48,029 nt of DNA from Paractinoplanes deccanensis (GCF_016862115.1 NZ_BOMI01000016.1:1-48029); one strand, 5' to 3'; counted from the first letter of the stretch, positions 1 to 7,809 are shown. Numbers and translations: made by a program. Notes: a model not told the origin generated them from the sequence alone.

Positions 1-69
1 CAGCCGGGGATGCGGGGTCAGCGCGGTTCTGCGCAGGGACCGGCCGGCGCGAGCATCAGGAGGAGCCGG

Positions 70-609
70 TCAGGGGGTCCAGCCGGCCAGGTTGTTGCCG
101 GTCTCGCGGGAGATGGCGGAGCCGGTCTCGGGCCACGCGTTGAAGCGGGCCTCGTGCAGGTGGGCGAAGAAGTAGCACATCTCCTCGCAGTCGGCGTCCA
201 GGACGGCTACCGCGGGGTCGTGGCGGACGGCCTCGTAGAAGTCGCGGCCCAGGGCGACGATGAAGCCGCGGGCGTAGAGGAAGCCGTCGTCGGAGCCGTC
301 GGTCACCTCGTGGATGTCGGCGCGGTCGATGTCGTGGAGCTTGCGTTCGAGGACGCGGTCGAGGGCGGTCAGGTCGGCGCTGTTCAGGTCGGTGGTGAGA
401 GCGGTGAGCTCGCGCAGGAAGGCTTCCAGCCAGCCGTCGATGGCGTAGAGCTCGAAGTCCTCGTCGGCGGGGTCGCGCTCGAGCAGGGCCCGGCGCAGGG
501 CGAGCGGCTCGGGGCCCAGGCGCTGCCAGGCGGTCTCTATCAGGCTCCAGAAACGATCCTCGTCCGCCGCCGTCGGCACGCGGCCCGGCTTGTTCAGCGT
601 CTCGTCCAC
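70..609 (-). CDS. DUF4240 domain protein
   Basis: A 179-aa soluble protein with no signal peptide. The DRFWSLIE motif near the start and the central SDDGF...ARGFIVALG stretch, followed by a Tyr/Glu-rich segment (CEEMCYFFAHLHEA), match my memory of DUF4240, a family of unknown function common in actinomycetes. The GTG at 609 is chosen; a second GTG at 579 lies closer to the usual family start. Neither has a clear Shine-Dalgarno. The same frame stays open far upstream, but that part reads as proline-rich low-complexity sequence and overlaps the end of the PucR-type gene, so I do not include it. It lies downstream of the PucR-type gene on the same strand, 344 bases away. No function is proposed. 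Confidence 0.7.
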   Translation of the reverse strand: MDETLNKPGRVPTAADEDRFWSLIETAWQRLGPEPLALRRALLERDPADEDFELYAIDGWLEAFLRELTALTTDLNSADLTALDRVLERKLHDIDRADIHEVTDGSDDGFLYARGFIVALGRDFYEAVRHDPAVAVLDADCEEMCYFFAHLHEARFNAWPETGSAISRETGNNLAGWTP

Positions 610-953
610 GCGCGGGATGGTAGCGGCCGTCCAATGAGGACGCACAGCGGGTGCCCCGGGGTTGCCGTGCTCAGGGTGTGGAGGGCAGGGCGGAGGTGGC
701 GCGGGAGGTGTGAATGGCGCGGGCCGAGCGGTGGGCGAGTGCGCCCGAGGACGGCGCGGTTGGTGGCGTGCGGCCGGGATTGGTGGGTGGCGGGCGAGGG
801 CGAGGTGGGTGGCGGCAGGCACTGGCGGTGACGGGCGTGGGGGAGGTGGGCGGCGGCAGGCACTGGCGGTGAGGGGCGTGGGGGAGGTGGTGGCGGCGGG
901 CGGTGGCGGGCCGCCGGCGAGGTGGGTGGCGGGTGTGGAGCAGGGCCGCGGTG
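610..953. other. G-rich non-coding gap with 41-bp tandem repeat
   Basis: This gap between the PucR-type gene and the DUF4240 gene is strongly G-biased on the plus strand, with many runs of two to five G. It contains about 2.3 copies of a 41-bp direct repeat (see the repeat entry). No convincing start, ribosome site or RNA structure was seen. Proline-rich reading through it on the minus strand is what GC-rich low-complexity DNA gives by chance. Confidence 0.6.
802..900. repeat. 41-bp tandem repeat, about 2.3 copies
   Basis: Copies begin at 802 and 843 and a partial copy at 884. Each starts GAGGTGGG and carries GGCGGCAGGCACTGGCGGTG. The first two copies differ at only a few positions. The period of 41 is not a multiple of three, which argues against coding. 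The plus strand has G-quadruplex potential. Confidence 0.8.
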
Positions 954-2144
954 TCAGGGACGGGGGCGGCTCCAGGTGTGCAGGGCCCACCACCAGCGGA
1001 CGGTCTCGGGGACGGAAGGGGACTCGGCGAAGCCGGTGAGTTCGGTGAGGCGGCGCAGGCGGTAGCGGACCGTGTTCGGGTGGAGGTGCAGCGCCGTGGC
1101 GGTCAGGTCCAGGCGGTGGCTGTGGTCGAGGTAGGCGAGCGCGGTGGTGACCAGCTGACGGTGGAACTCGTCGGCCGGGTCCAGGGCGCTGAGCAGGTCC
1201 GCGCCGAGCATGGTGGCCAGGAGGGGCTGGGCGGTCAAGGCTGTCTCGGTGGCCACGTCGGTCACGCGGCACACGCCGGTGGCTCCGCGGGAGCGGGCGG
1301 CGCGCAGGGCCTCGGTGCAGAGCCGGTGGGCGGCCGGTGCGTCGGCGAGCGTCACGGGGGGTGTGACGACGATCAGGACCGGGGGGCCGACGGCGCGGCC
1401 GGCCGGTAGGCGGGGTGTCAGGCCGGCGATCTGGCCGTTCACGGGGGCGAGCACGCCGCCGGTGCGGGAGACGGCCTCCTCACAGGCGCGCACCCGGGCG
1501 GGGTCGGCGACGTCCGAGACCAGGCAGTGGTAGAGGCCGTCCGGGCGCAGGCCGAAGCGGGCCGGGTCGTCCTGAGAGGAGGGGTCGCCGAGCAGGAGCC
1601 GGCGCAGGACCCGCATCCGGGTGGCGCGGTCGTCGCGGTCCAGGGTGCGCTCCGCCGTGCGGTGGCCGTCGATGACGTGCTGTTCGAGCGCTCGGCCGTA
1701 CCGCTCCAGTTTGAGAAGGCCGTGCAGGAGGGCGTCGTCGGGGATGCCCGCCGCCCGGCCCCGGTCCACCGCGATCTCCAGCAGGCGACTGCGGCCGGCG
1801 TGCACCCCGGCCAGGAGCCGCACCACCGGTACGCCGAGCGCCGCCTGCTCGGCGCCGAAACGCGCGGCCTGGCTGAAGTCCACCGGAAAGCCGAACTCGG
1901 AGTCCACCGTGCCAGAGCCGGCGGTGACGGGCGGAGAGCCGGCGGCGCCGTGTGGGCCCACCGCGTCCGCGGCCCGCAGAAAGGCGTCGAACCCCGCGGC
2001 CAGCACGGCCGCCACCTGGCTGCGGGTCGCCGCGCCGGCGTCCGGGGCGCCGGCCTCCACGGTGCCGGCGTTCAAGGCGGCGCGCAGCACCTCGTCCACG
2101 AGGTCGTCGTCGGCGGCCAGGTCGCTCACCAACCGCGCGAGCAT
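954..2144 (-). CDS. PucR-type (CdaR-like) helix-turn-helix regulator
   Basis: A 396-aa cytoplasmic regulator. The C-terminal 60 residues hold the PucR-type HTH (LDLTATALHLHPNTVRYRL, then RRLTELTG), which is the best evidence. The middle region, about residues 170-290, would be the GGDEF-like sensor part of this family, and the N-terminal part is a helical domain. The ATG at 2144 is preceded by a strong GGGAGGT at good spacing. It is divergent from the secreted beta-propeller gene starting at 2275; the 130 bp between them hold two perfect inverted repeats that could be its operator. Family members usually activate catabolic or secondary-metabolism genes in response to an unknown ligand; the target here is inferred from position only. 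Confidence 0.85.
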   Translation of the reverse strand: MLARLVSDLAADDDLVDEVLRAALNAGTVEAGAPDAGAATRSQVAAVLAAGFDAFLRAADAVGPHGAAGSPPVTAGSGTVDSEFGFPVDFSQAARFGAEQAALGVPVVRLLAGVHAGRSRLLEIAVDRGRAAGIPDDALLHGLLKLERYGRALEQHVIDGHRTAERTLDRDDRATRMRVLRRLLLGDPSSQDDPARFGLRPDGLYHCLVSDVADPARVRACEEAVSRTGGVLAPVNGQIAGLTPRLPAGRAVGPPVLIVVTPPVTLADAPAAHRLCTEALRAARSRGATGVCRVTDVATETALTAQPLLATMLGADLLSALDPADEFHRQLVTTALAYLDHSHRLDLTATALHLHPNTVRYRLRRLTELTGFAESPSVPETVRWWWALHTWSRPRP

Positions 2145-2171
2145 CGCGACCTCCCTCGGGCCGGTTGTGTG

Positions 2172-2190
2172 CCGGCCACAACGTGGCCGG
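2172..2190. promoter_or_regulatory. Perfect dyad in the divergent PucR / beta-propeller promoter
   Basis: CCGGCCAC, three bases (AAC), then GTGGCCGG: perfect 8-bp arms. A second overlapping dyad is GTTGTG (2164-2169) and CACAAC (2177-2182). Position between divergent starts at 2144 and 2275 suggests a regulator site, plausibly for the PucR-type protein. Confidence 0.45.
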
Positions 2191-2243
2191 TCCGGCTTGG
2201 CTGTCGTCCCCTATCGATGCCAGAGATTGTCTTGTTTCGATGT

Positions 2244-2261
2244 GGTTACCGCAAGGTAACC
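2244..2261 (+). promoter_or_regulatory. GNRA-capped hairpin just before the Shine-Dalgarno
   Basis: GGTTACC, GCAA, GGTAACC: a perfect 7-bp stem closed by a GCAA tetraloop (GNRA type), ending three bases before the GGGAGG at 2264-2269 that serves the ATG at 2275. It may act as an RNA hairpin in the leader or, read as DNA, as an operator. Confidence 0.45.
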
Positions 2262-2274
2262 CCGGGAGGCAGGC

Positions 2275-3516
2275 ATGTTGGCAGGGAGAGCAGCCAGGGC
2301 GGCCGCCGCCGTCCTGCTCGGCGCCGTCGCGGTGACGGCAGTGGCGACGCGAGCGGCGGCGCGTGAGGTGGCGGCACCGCAGCAGGTCATGTTCGTCGGC
2401 AACAACTGGGAGGGAACCGTCGACGTCATCCGGCCCAGCGGCGACTACGCCAAGCTCGGCCGGCTCGACGTCGTGCCGGACCGGGACCAGCGGATGGCCG
2501 AGATCGCGCTCAACCCGGTGCGCCTGGCCTTCTTCCTCGGCATCCGGCTCGGCCCGGGGGAGGGGCACGACCAGCTCGTCGACGACATGTACACGACGCC
2601 CGACGGCACCGCCCTCGTCGCCTCGCGGCCCAGCTTCGCCGACGTCGTCTCGATCGACCTGGCGACCGGCGCGATCCGCTGGCGTTTCCCGGTGTCCGGC
2701 TATCGCAGCGACCACATGGCCGTGTCGCCGGACGGCCGTTCCGTGGCGGTCTCCGCGTCCACCTCCAACACCGTGCACGTGCTGGACATCGTCACCGGCC
2801 GGCAGCTCGGCTCGTTCACGACCGGCGACAAGCCGCACGAGAACATCTACACCGACGGCGGGCGCTATCTCTGGAACTCGTCGATCGGCGAGGTCAACAC
2901 GTCGCTCGACGACCCCTGGCTCGACTTCACCAAGGGCGACCGGCGCATCACCATCGCCGACACGAGGACCTTCCAAGTGGTACGGACGATCGACATGCGC
3001 CAGCGGCTGGACGCGTTCGGGCGGCGTGACCTCTCCGACGCCGTACGGCCCGCCGTTCTCACCCCGGACGAGTCGAAGCTGTACTTCCAGGTCTCGTTCT
3101 TCGCGGGCCTGATCGAATACGACGTCGCGAGCGACCGGATCACCCGGGTCAAGCCGCTGCCGCTCAACCCGGCCACCAGCACCGACCGTACGACGTGGGT
3201 CAACGACTCCCGCCACCACGGCCTGTCGATCAGCCCCGACGGCGCGAAGCTCTGCGCCGCCGGCACCATGGACGACTACGTGACGGTCGTCGACCGGGCC
3301 ACCCTGGCCGAGGGCCCGCTGGTCGAGGCGTCCAAGCCCTATTGGGCCACGGTCAGCGCCGACGGCCGCGACTGCGTCATCTCGGAGTCGGGCGCCGACC
3401 GGGTCAGCGCCATCAGCTTCGCCACGGGCCGCCGCGTCGCCTCGGTCGCGGTCGGCGACCACCCCCAGCGCGTACGCGTCGGACAGCTCCCCGCGGGCTG
3501 GCGGCCCCCGGCTTAG
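2275..3516 (+). CDS. Secreted YVTN-type beta-propeller protein
   Basis: A 413-aa protein with an N-terminal signal peptide (AARAAAAVLLGAVAVTAVAT, likely cut after the Ala-rich stretch near residue 28). The rest has repeated beta-propeller blades with typical phrases: MAVSPDGRSVAVSAS, VHVLDIVTGRQLGSF, GLSISPDGAKLCAAG, VTVVDRAT, and ATVSADGRDCVISESGADRV. This is the YVTN / lactonase-like seven-bladed fold. No catalytic residues can be named, so it may be a binding or scaffold protein at the cell surface. The ATG at 2275 has a GGGAGG 5 bases upstream. It is transcribed away from the PucR-type regulator, which is its most likely controller. Confidence 0.8.
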   Translation: MLAGRAARAAAAVLLGAVAVTAVATRAAAREVAAPQQVMFVGNNWEGTVDVIRPSGDYAKLGRLDVVPDRDQRMAEIALNPVRLAFFLGIRLGPGEGHDQLVDDMYTTPDGTALVASRPSFADVVSIDLATGAIRWRFPVSGYRSDHMAVSPDGRSVAVSASTSNTVHVLDIVTGRQLGSFTTGDKPHENIYTDGGRYLWNSSIGEVNTSLDDPWLDFTKGDRRITIADTRTFQVVRTIDMRQRLDAFGRRDLSDAVRPAVLTPDESKLYFQVSFFAGLIEYDVASDRITRVKPLPLNPATSTDRTTWVNDSRHHGLSISPDGAKLCAAGTMDDYVTVVDRATLAEGPLVEASKPYWATVSADGRDCVISESGADRVSAISFATGRRVASVAVGDHPQRVRVGQLPAGWRPPA

Positions 3517-3540
3517 GATCGCGCCCCCGCGTGCCGCCCT

Positions 3541-3645
3541 CCACGGGATGCCGAGCCGCGGGATGCCGAGCCGCGGGATGCCGAGCCGCGGGATGCCGAG
3601 CCGCGGGATGCCGAGCGACTGGACGCCGAGCTATTGAACGCCGAG
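3541..3645 (-). repeat. Seven-unit 15-bp ladder grown from the 3' end of the SDR gene
   Basis: Read on the minus strand, seven 15-base units follow each other without gap: CTCGGCGTTCAATAG (which holds the SDR's last codons and stop), CTCGGCGTCCAGTCG, four copies of CTCGGCATCCCGCGG, and CTCGGCATCCCGTGG. The unit is in phase with the gene, so reading past the TAG would give LGVQS then LGIPR repeats. Confidence 0.9.
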
Positions 3646-4332
3646 CAGGCGGTGGCCGACGGCGATGGACTCGCCGGAGATGGCGGCGGCGGGGCCCGAG
3701 CAGAGGAACGTCACCAGGGCGGCCACCTGTTCGGGGGTCGACTCGCCGCCGGTCGCGGGCGCGATCGCCGACGACGGCGCGGCCGTGACGACGCCGGGGT
3801 TGACGACGTTGACGGTGACGCCGGAACCGGCGTACGCGTCGGCGAGGACCTTGGCGGCGGTGATGACGGCCTGGTTGCGGACGGCGCCGGCGACCGACAG
3901 GGTCAGGTGGGCGCCCTGGCCGCTGATGTTGACCACGCGGCCGAAGCCCCGGTCGCGCATGCCGGGCAGGACGGCGTTCATGACGCGCAGATACCCCATG
4001 GCCTTGGCGTCGACGGCGGCGAGAACCTCCTGGGGTTCCCCCTGCCGGGCGGGGTCCAGGGTCTGTGCGGGTGGGGCGGCGGCGTTGACCACGATGTCCA
4101 CTGTGCCGGCTCGCTCGACGGCGGCTTTCACGGACGCCTCGTCGAGTGTGTCGACGATGAGGCAGGCGACGTCGCCGCCGACGCTCTCCGCCGCTTCGGC
4201 CAGGCGTGACCGGTCCCGTGCGGCGAGTATCACGCGGACGTCCTCGGCGATCAGGGCGGTGGCCACGGCCCGGCCGAGGAGGCCGCTGCCGCCGATGATG
4301 AGGGCGGTGCGGCCGGCGATTCCGAGTTTCAT
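3631..4332 (-). CDS. Short-chain dehydrogenase/reductase with altered catalytic Tyr
   Basis: A 233-aa Rossmann-fold oxidoreductase. It has the cofactor loop GGSGLLG (residues 14-20), the NAA motif of SDRs (residues 83-85), the catalytic Ser region NISG (135-138) and the family's late NPGVV motif. The YxxxK motif is abnormal: Lys161 is present in ITAAK but the Tyr position is Ile157. That suggests altered or lost dehydrogenase activity, unless a different Tyr serves. Ser/Thr after Arg40 in AARDRSR suggests NADP preference (inference). The ATG at 4332 follows GAAGG at suitable spacing. A palindrome of TetR-operator type lies 37-53 bases upstream. The 3' end has grown into a 15-bp repeat ladder. 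Confidence 0.8.
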   Translation of the reverse strand: MKLGIAGRTALIIGGSGLLGRAVATALIAEDVRVILAARDRSRLAEAAESVGGDVACLIVDTLDEASVKAAVERAGTVDIVVNAAAPPAQTLDPARQGEPQEVLAAVDAKAMGYLRVMNAVLPGMRDRGFGRVVNISGQGAHLTLSVAGAVRNQAVITAAKVLADAYAGSGVTVNVVNPGVVTAAPSSAIAPATGGESTPEQVAALVTFLCSGPAAAISGESIAVGHRLLGVQ

Positions 4333-4368
4333 ACGAGGGCCTTCTTTCCGGATCGTTCGGTCATGGTG

Positions 4369-4385
4369 TCGGACAACGTGTCCGA
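4369..4385 (-). promoter_or_regulatory. Palindromic operator-like site upstream of the SDR gene
   Basis: TCGGACAACGTGTCCGA: 6-bp arms TCGGAC and GTCCGA around a 5-base centre, the form of many TetR-family operators. It lies 37 bases upstream of the SDR start. No regulator gene is adjacent to this gene, so the protein that binds it is not known. Confidence 0.5.
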
Positions 4386-4454
4386 TCTTGCCGTAGATGG
4401 TGCGGCGGTTGCCAAGTGACGTCCGGCACCTGGGCGACGAGGGAGGGAAAGGGC

Positions 4455-4483
4455 GAGGCCCCCGGCGCGGTGCCGGGGGCCTC
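4455..4483 (-). terminator. Strong hairpin terminator after the minus-strand MMPL gene
   Basis: Twelve-base perfect arms (GAGGCCCCCGGC / GCCGGGGGCCTC) around a 5-base loop, 20 bases past the MMPL stop. It has no clear U tract, which is usual in GC-rich actinomycetes. A 39-bp sequence including it (4450-4488) recurs inverted at 10587-10625. Confidence 0.85.
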
Positions 4484-4503
4484 GGGTGGAGCGCCGGTGC
4501 GGG

Positions 4504-6708
4504 TCAGTGGCGGCCGACCAGCTCCGGGGTCGGTGCGGCCGGCGAGACCGGTGCCGCGTGGCGGCCGCGGGGGCGCATGAAGCGGGGCGCCCACCAGTTC
4601 TTCGCGCCCAGCAGGGTCATCAGGGACGGCAGGACCACCGCCCGGATGATCGTCGCGTCGAGCAGGATGGCGGCGGCCAGGCCGATGCCGAGCTGCTTCA
4701 TGTCGATGGTGCTCAGCGTCGCGAAGATGGAGAACACGGCGACCATGACGATCGCGGCGCTGCTCACCGTGCCCGCCGAGCCGGTGATGCCCTCGGCCAC
4801 CGCCTCGCGGGTCGGCACGCCCCGCTGCACGGCCTCGCGGATGCGGCTCACCACGAAGACGTGGTAGTCCATCGACAGGCCGAAGAGGACCACGAACAGG
4901 AACAGCGGCAGCCAGGTGACGATCGCGCCCATCGAGGTGAAGCCGAGCAGCCCCTCGGCCCAGTCGCCCTGGAAGACCAGGACCAGCAGGCCGTACGCGG
5001 CGCCGGCGGAGAGCAGGTTGAGCGCGATCGACGTCAGCGCCACCACCACCGAGCGGAACGTCCACGCCATCACCAGGAACGTCAGCACCAGCACGAAGCC
5101 GGCCACCAGCGGCAGCGTCCGCCAGACGTGCGCCGCGTAGTCCTCGCTCTCGGCCACGCCGCCGCCCACGGCGTAGGTGGCGCCGGGGATGCCGGAGAGG
5201 GCCGCGGGCACCAGGGTCTCCCGGAGCTCGTGCAGCGAGTCGGCGGCCTCGTCGCTGCGGGACGCGTACGGCGTCGCCACGTCCAGGACGGTGATCGTCT
5301 TGTCGGCGGAGACCTTGATGTCCGGTCCGGTCTCCTCGATCGGCGCGAACAGCTTGTTGCCCTGCGTGCTCTCGGACAGGCGGGTCAGCGCGGCCTTGAC
5401 GTCGGCCGCCGCGGACGCGGGCGCCGAGACGACCACGTCGTGCGTCGTGCCGTTGCTGGGATAGGCGGCGGTGAGGCGGTCGTACGCCTGCATGGCCGGG
5501 GTGGTGCGGGGCAGGTCCTCGGTGCCGGGGAACTTGAGCTTCATGCCGAGCGCGGGAGCCGCCAGCGCGAGCAGCGCCAGCACGCTGACCAGCAGCGTGG
5601 CGGCCGGCCAGCGCAGCGCCGGGCTCAGGATGCGCCGCCACACGCGGCCCTCGGACGACCGGTTGGTGAGGCGCCACAGGAACGGCACCCGCGGGCGGTC
5701 GACCCAGCGGCCCAGCTTGGCGAGCAGCGCCGGCAGCACGGTCAGCGAGCCGATCACGGCGACCGCGACCACGAGGATCGAGCCGACGGCGAGCGAGGAG
5801 AACACCGCGTCGCGGGCCAGGAAGAGGCCGGCCATGGCGATGATGACGGCGGTGCCGGAGACGACCACCGCGTGCCCGGAGGTCTCGGCGGCGATCTCGA
5901 CCGCGTCGACGTGGCCGCGGCCCTTGGCGCGTTCCTCGCGTTCGCGGCGGACGTAGAACAGCGAGTAGTCGATGCCGACGGCCATGCCGATCAGCAGGAT
6001 GACGCTGTTGGTGGTGTCGGTGGACGGGATCAGGTGGGACGCCAGCGTGGACAGGCCCATCGCGGCGGCCACCGACATGAGGGCCAGCAGCACCGGCACG
6101 CCGGCGGCGATCAGCGCGCCGAAGACCAGGATCAGGATCGCCAGGGTGACCGGCAGGCTGAGCAGCTCGGCGCGCTGGAAGTCCTTGCCGAGCGTGTCGT
6201 CGAGCGCCTTGCCGATGGTCGGGCCGCCGACGGACTCGACGCGCAGCTCCGGGTGCTTGTCCTGCACCGAGGCGACCGCCGTGTGCAGCGGCTCGACCCG
6301 GTCGGAGGCGGTGTCGGGGTCGCCGCTCATGGTGATCGGCACGAGCAGCGCCGAGCCGTCGCGCGCCGGGATCGGCTCGCCGACGGCGGAGACGCCGGTC
6401 GTGGTGCGCAGGGCCGCGGCGGCGTCGGCGGCCGCGGCGTCGGCGGCCGCCTTGTCGAGCGCGCCGGACCGGGCCGTGATGAGGACGTTGTCCTCGGCGG
6501 GCGCCTCGTTGAACTTGCCGCGGTCGATCATCACGTACGCGCGGCCGGCCTCGCCGATCGCGCTGTCCTCGGCGGTCGCCTCCTTGGTGCCGGCGGCGTT
6601 GCCGGCCATGAAGCACACCGCCACGAATGCCACCCACAGCGCGATCGCACGCCACGGATGCTCGGCGCTCCACCGCGCCACGCGTACCGTTATCGGCCGC
6701 TTGCCCAT
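4504..6708 (-). CDS. MMPL/RND family exporter (first copy)
   Basis: A 734-aa polytopic membrane protein of the MMPL branch of RND transporters, driven by the proton gradient and usually exporting lipids or drugs. The N-terminal membrane segment (RAIALWVAFVAVCFMAG) is followed by an extracytoplasmic loop of about 150 residues, a block of five membrane helices with the diagnostic GIDYSLFYVRREREE, a second loop, and a matching C-terminal block containing GLSMDYHVFVVSRIREA. This two-fold repeat and the acidic GMAVGIDY / GLSMDY motifs are typical. The start at 6708 is chosen over upstream in-frame codons because AGGGGGAT lies just before it. It is divergent from the protease gene and is a paralogue of the exporter at 8385-10562. 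Confidence 0.9.
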   Translation of the reverse strand: MGKRPITVRVARWSAEHPWRAIALWVAFVAVCFMAGNAAGTKEATAEDSAIGEAGRAYVMIDRGKFNEAPAEDNVLITARSGALDKAAADAAAADAAAALRTTTGVSAVGEPIPARDGSALLVPITMSGDPDTASDRVEPLHTAVASVQDKHPELRVESVGGPTIGKALDDTLGKDFQRAELLSLPVTLAILILVFGALIAAGVPVLLALMSVAAAMGLSTLASHLIPSTDTTNSVILLIGMAVGIDYSLFYVRREREERAKGRGHVDAVEIAAETSGHAVVVSGTAVIIAMAGLFLARDAVFSSLAVGSILVVAVAVIGSLTVLPALLAKLGRWVDRPRVPFLWRLTNRSSEGRVWRRILSPALRWPAATLLVSVLALLALAAPALGMKLKFPGTEDLPRTTPAMQAYDRLTAAYPSNGTTHDVVVSAPASAAADVKAALTRLSESTQGNKLFAPIEETGPDIKVSADKTITVLDVATPYASRSDEAADSLHELRETLVPAALSGIPGATYAVGGGVAESEDYAAHVWRTLPLVAGFVLVLTFLVMAWTFRSVVVALTSIALNLLSAGAAYGLLVLVFQGDWAEGLLGFTSMGAIVTWLPLFLFVVLFGLSMDYHVFVVSRIREAVQRGVPTREAVAEGITGSAGTVSSAAIVMVAVFSIFATLSTIDMKQLGIGLAAAILLDATIIRAVVLPSLMTLLGAKNWWAPRFMRPRGRHAAPVSPAAPTPELVGRH

Positions 6709-6883
6709 CGAGATCCCCCTGGAAAAGTTTTCTGTGTCGAAGCTGAAATTAGGCAGCGGGAGAGCTGGGAACATCCGGGCCGAACCCCCGTCGTACCCGG
6801 ATGGGGCCGGCCCGGGAAAGTGTCGGATGAGCAGCACAGACGGCCCGCCAAAGGTGCCGAATCGGGCGCCGCGCCCGGAAAAG

Positions 6884-6914
6884 CCTCAGGGCTTTCCCCG
6901 GAATGCCCCTGAGG
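6884..6914 (+). promoter_or_regulatory. Inverted repeat in the MMPL / protease promoter region
   Basis: CCTCAGGG (6884-6891) and CCCTGAGG (6907-6914) are perfect 8-bp arms with a 15-base spacer, ending 24 bases before the protease start. A second pair, CATCCGGG (6772-6779) and CCCGGATG (6796-6803), lies further upstream. In DNA this GC-rich some such pairs occur by chance. Confidence 0.35.
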
Positions 6915-6938
6915 CGGAGATCGGCTACCGTCGGCCGG

Positions 6939-7694
6939 ATGAGACAGCGAATATGGTCGATGGTCGTTGCGGCGGCAACGATCGGCGGTGTCCTCTTCGG
7001 ACTTTCAGGGCCCGCGAACGCCGTCGCGAACGGCGAGCCCGTGCCCATCGGCAAGTACGCCTTCGCGGTCAAGCTCACCATGACCGGCATCCCGACGGCC
7101 GACGGCGGCAAGCGCAACAGCGCCTGCTCCGGCGCCCTGATCTCGGCCCGCTGGGTGATCACCGCGGGCCACTGCTTCCGCGACGCGAACAACGTGCGCG
7201 TGGAGTATCCGGTCGCCGACCTGACCACCGCCACGGTCGGCCGCACCGATCTGACGGACACCACCCGCGGTCACGAGATCGAGATCGTGGCCGTGCGCCA
7301 GTCGCCCACCGCCGACGTCGCGCTCGCCCGGCTGGCGGAGCCGGTGCGCGACATCCGCCCGCTGCGGGTCGGCCGGACGGCGCCCGAGATCGGCGCGATC
7401 GTGCGGCTCACCGGCTACGGCTCCACCACCAGCGTCAACCCGGCGCCGGTCACCCGCCTCCAGACGGGTCAGCTCGAGGTGGTCGAGCTGCGCGACAACG
7501 TGACGGGCCTGCGGGGGTACGCTCCCGCGCCGGACACCACGCCGTGCCCGTACGACTCCGGAGCGCCCTTCTTCACCAAGCGCGGCGAGCTCGTGGCCGT
7601 GGTGAGCACCGGCCCGTCCTGCCCGCACACGGGGGTCGAGACCGCCGCCCGTACCGACAACATCGCCTCCTGGATCAAGCAGATCGCCCGATAG
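6939..7694 (+). CDS. Secreted trypsin-like serine protease (S1 family)
   Basis: A 251-aa protein with a Sec signal peptide (hydrophobic MVVAAATIGGVLFGL, likely cut after ANA at residue 28). The catalytic triad is visible: His78 in ITAGHC, Asp126 in TADVALARL and Ser207 in YDSGAPFF; the last differs from the usual GDSGGP. Cysteines at 63 and 79 should form the disulfide around the His loop. The start at 6939 is chosen because it puts the signal peptide at the N-terminus; an in-frame ATG at 6903 would add 12 charged residues before it. A hairpin terminator follows the stop directly. The mature protein would act outside the cell. Confidence 0.88.
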   Translation: MRQRIWSMVVAAATIGGVLFGLSGPANAVANGEPVPIGKYAFAVKLTMTGIPTADGGKRNSACSGALISARWVITAGHCFRDANNVRVEYPVADLTTATVGRTDLTDTTRGHEIEIVAVRQSPTADVALARLAEPVRDIRPLRVGRTAPEIGAIVRLTGYGSTTSVNPAPVTRLQTGQLEVVELRDNVTGLRGYAPAPDTTPCPYDSGAPFFTKRGELVAVVSTGPSCPHTGVETAARTDNIASWIKQIAR

Positions 7695-7707
7695 GCAAGG
7701 GTTCGCC

Positions 7708-7740
7708 GGCCGGTTACGGGGAATGACCCCGTAGCCGGCC
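7708..7740 (+). terminator. Hairpin terminator after the protease gene
   Basis: GGCCGGTTACGGGG (7708-7721) pairs with CCCCGTAGCCGGCC (7727-7740) around loop AATGA, with a single G-U pair. It begins 13 bases after the protease stop and is followed by TTCGTC. It separates the protease from the TetR-MMPL operon. Confidence 0.85.
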
Positions 7741-7752
7741 TTCGTCATGTGA

Positions 7753-7787
7753 GGACCACCACGGTCGGTTACCGACCAAGGTGGTCC
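7753..7787. promoter_or_regulatory. Nested 35-bp dyad, likely TetR operator
   Basis: Outer arms GGACCACC (7753-7760) and GGTGGTCC (7780-7787), inner arms GGTCGG (7763-7768) and CCGACC (7772-7777), all perfect, share one centre. It overlaps the expected -35 region of the TetR gene that starts at 7810, so autorepression of the TetR-MMPL operon is the natural reading. Confidence 0.7.
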
Positions 7788-7796
7788 CTAACCGAC

Positions 7797-7802
7797 TACT
7801 CT
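7797..7802 (+). promoter_or_regulatory. Putative -10 box of a leaderless TetR transcript
   Basis: TACTCT fits TAnnnT and lies 7 bases before the ATG at 7810. There is no Shine-Dalgarno before that ATG, so transcription probably starts at or beside the start codon. Confidence 0.5.
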
Positions 7803-7809
7803 GGTCCCC

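Noticed and set aside
10..831. Long open frame on the plus strand over the DUF4240 region
   Set aside because: It is antisense to a recognisable DUF4240 protein and reads as Gly/Val/Ala-rich text typical of mirror frames in GC-rich DNA.
802..900. 41-bp repeats as a CRISPR array
   Set aside because: The copies are adjacent with no unique spacers, and no cas genes are present.
4329..4364. Eleven-codon leader frame overlapping the SDR start by ATGA
   Set aside because: It has no ribosome site of its own and the SDR has a good one inside it; kept only as a remark in the SDR finding.
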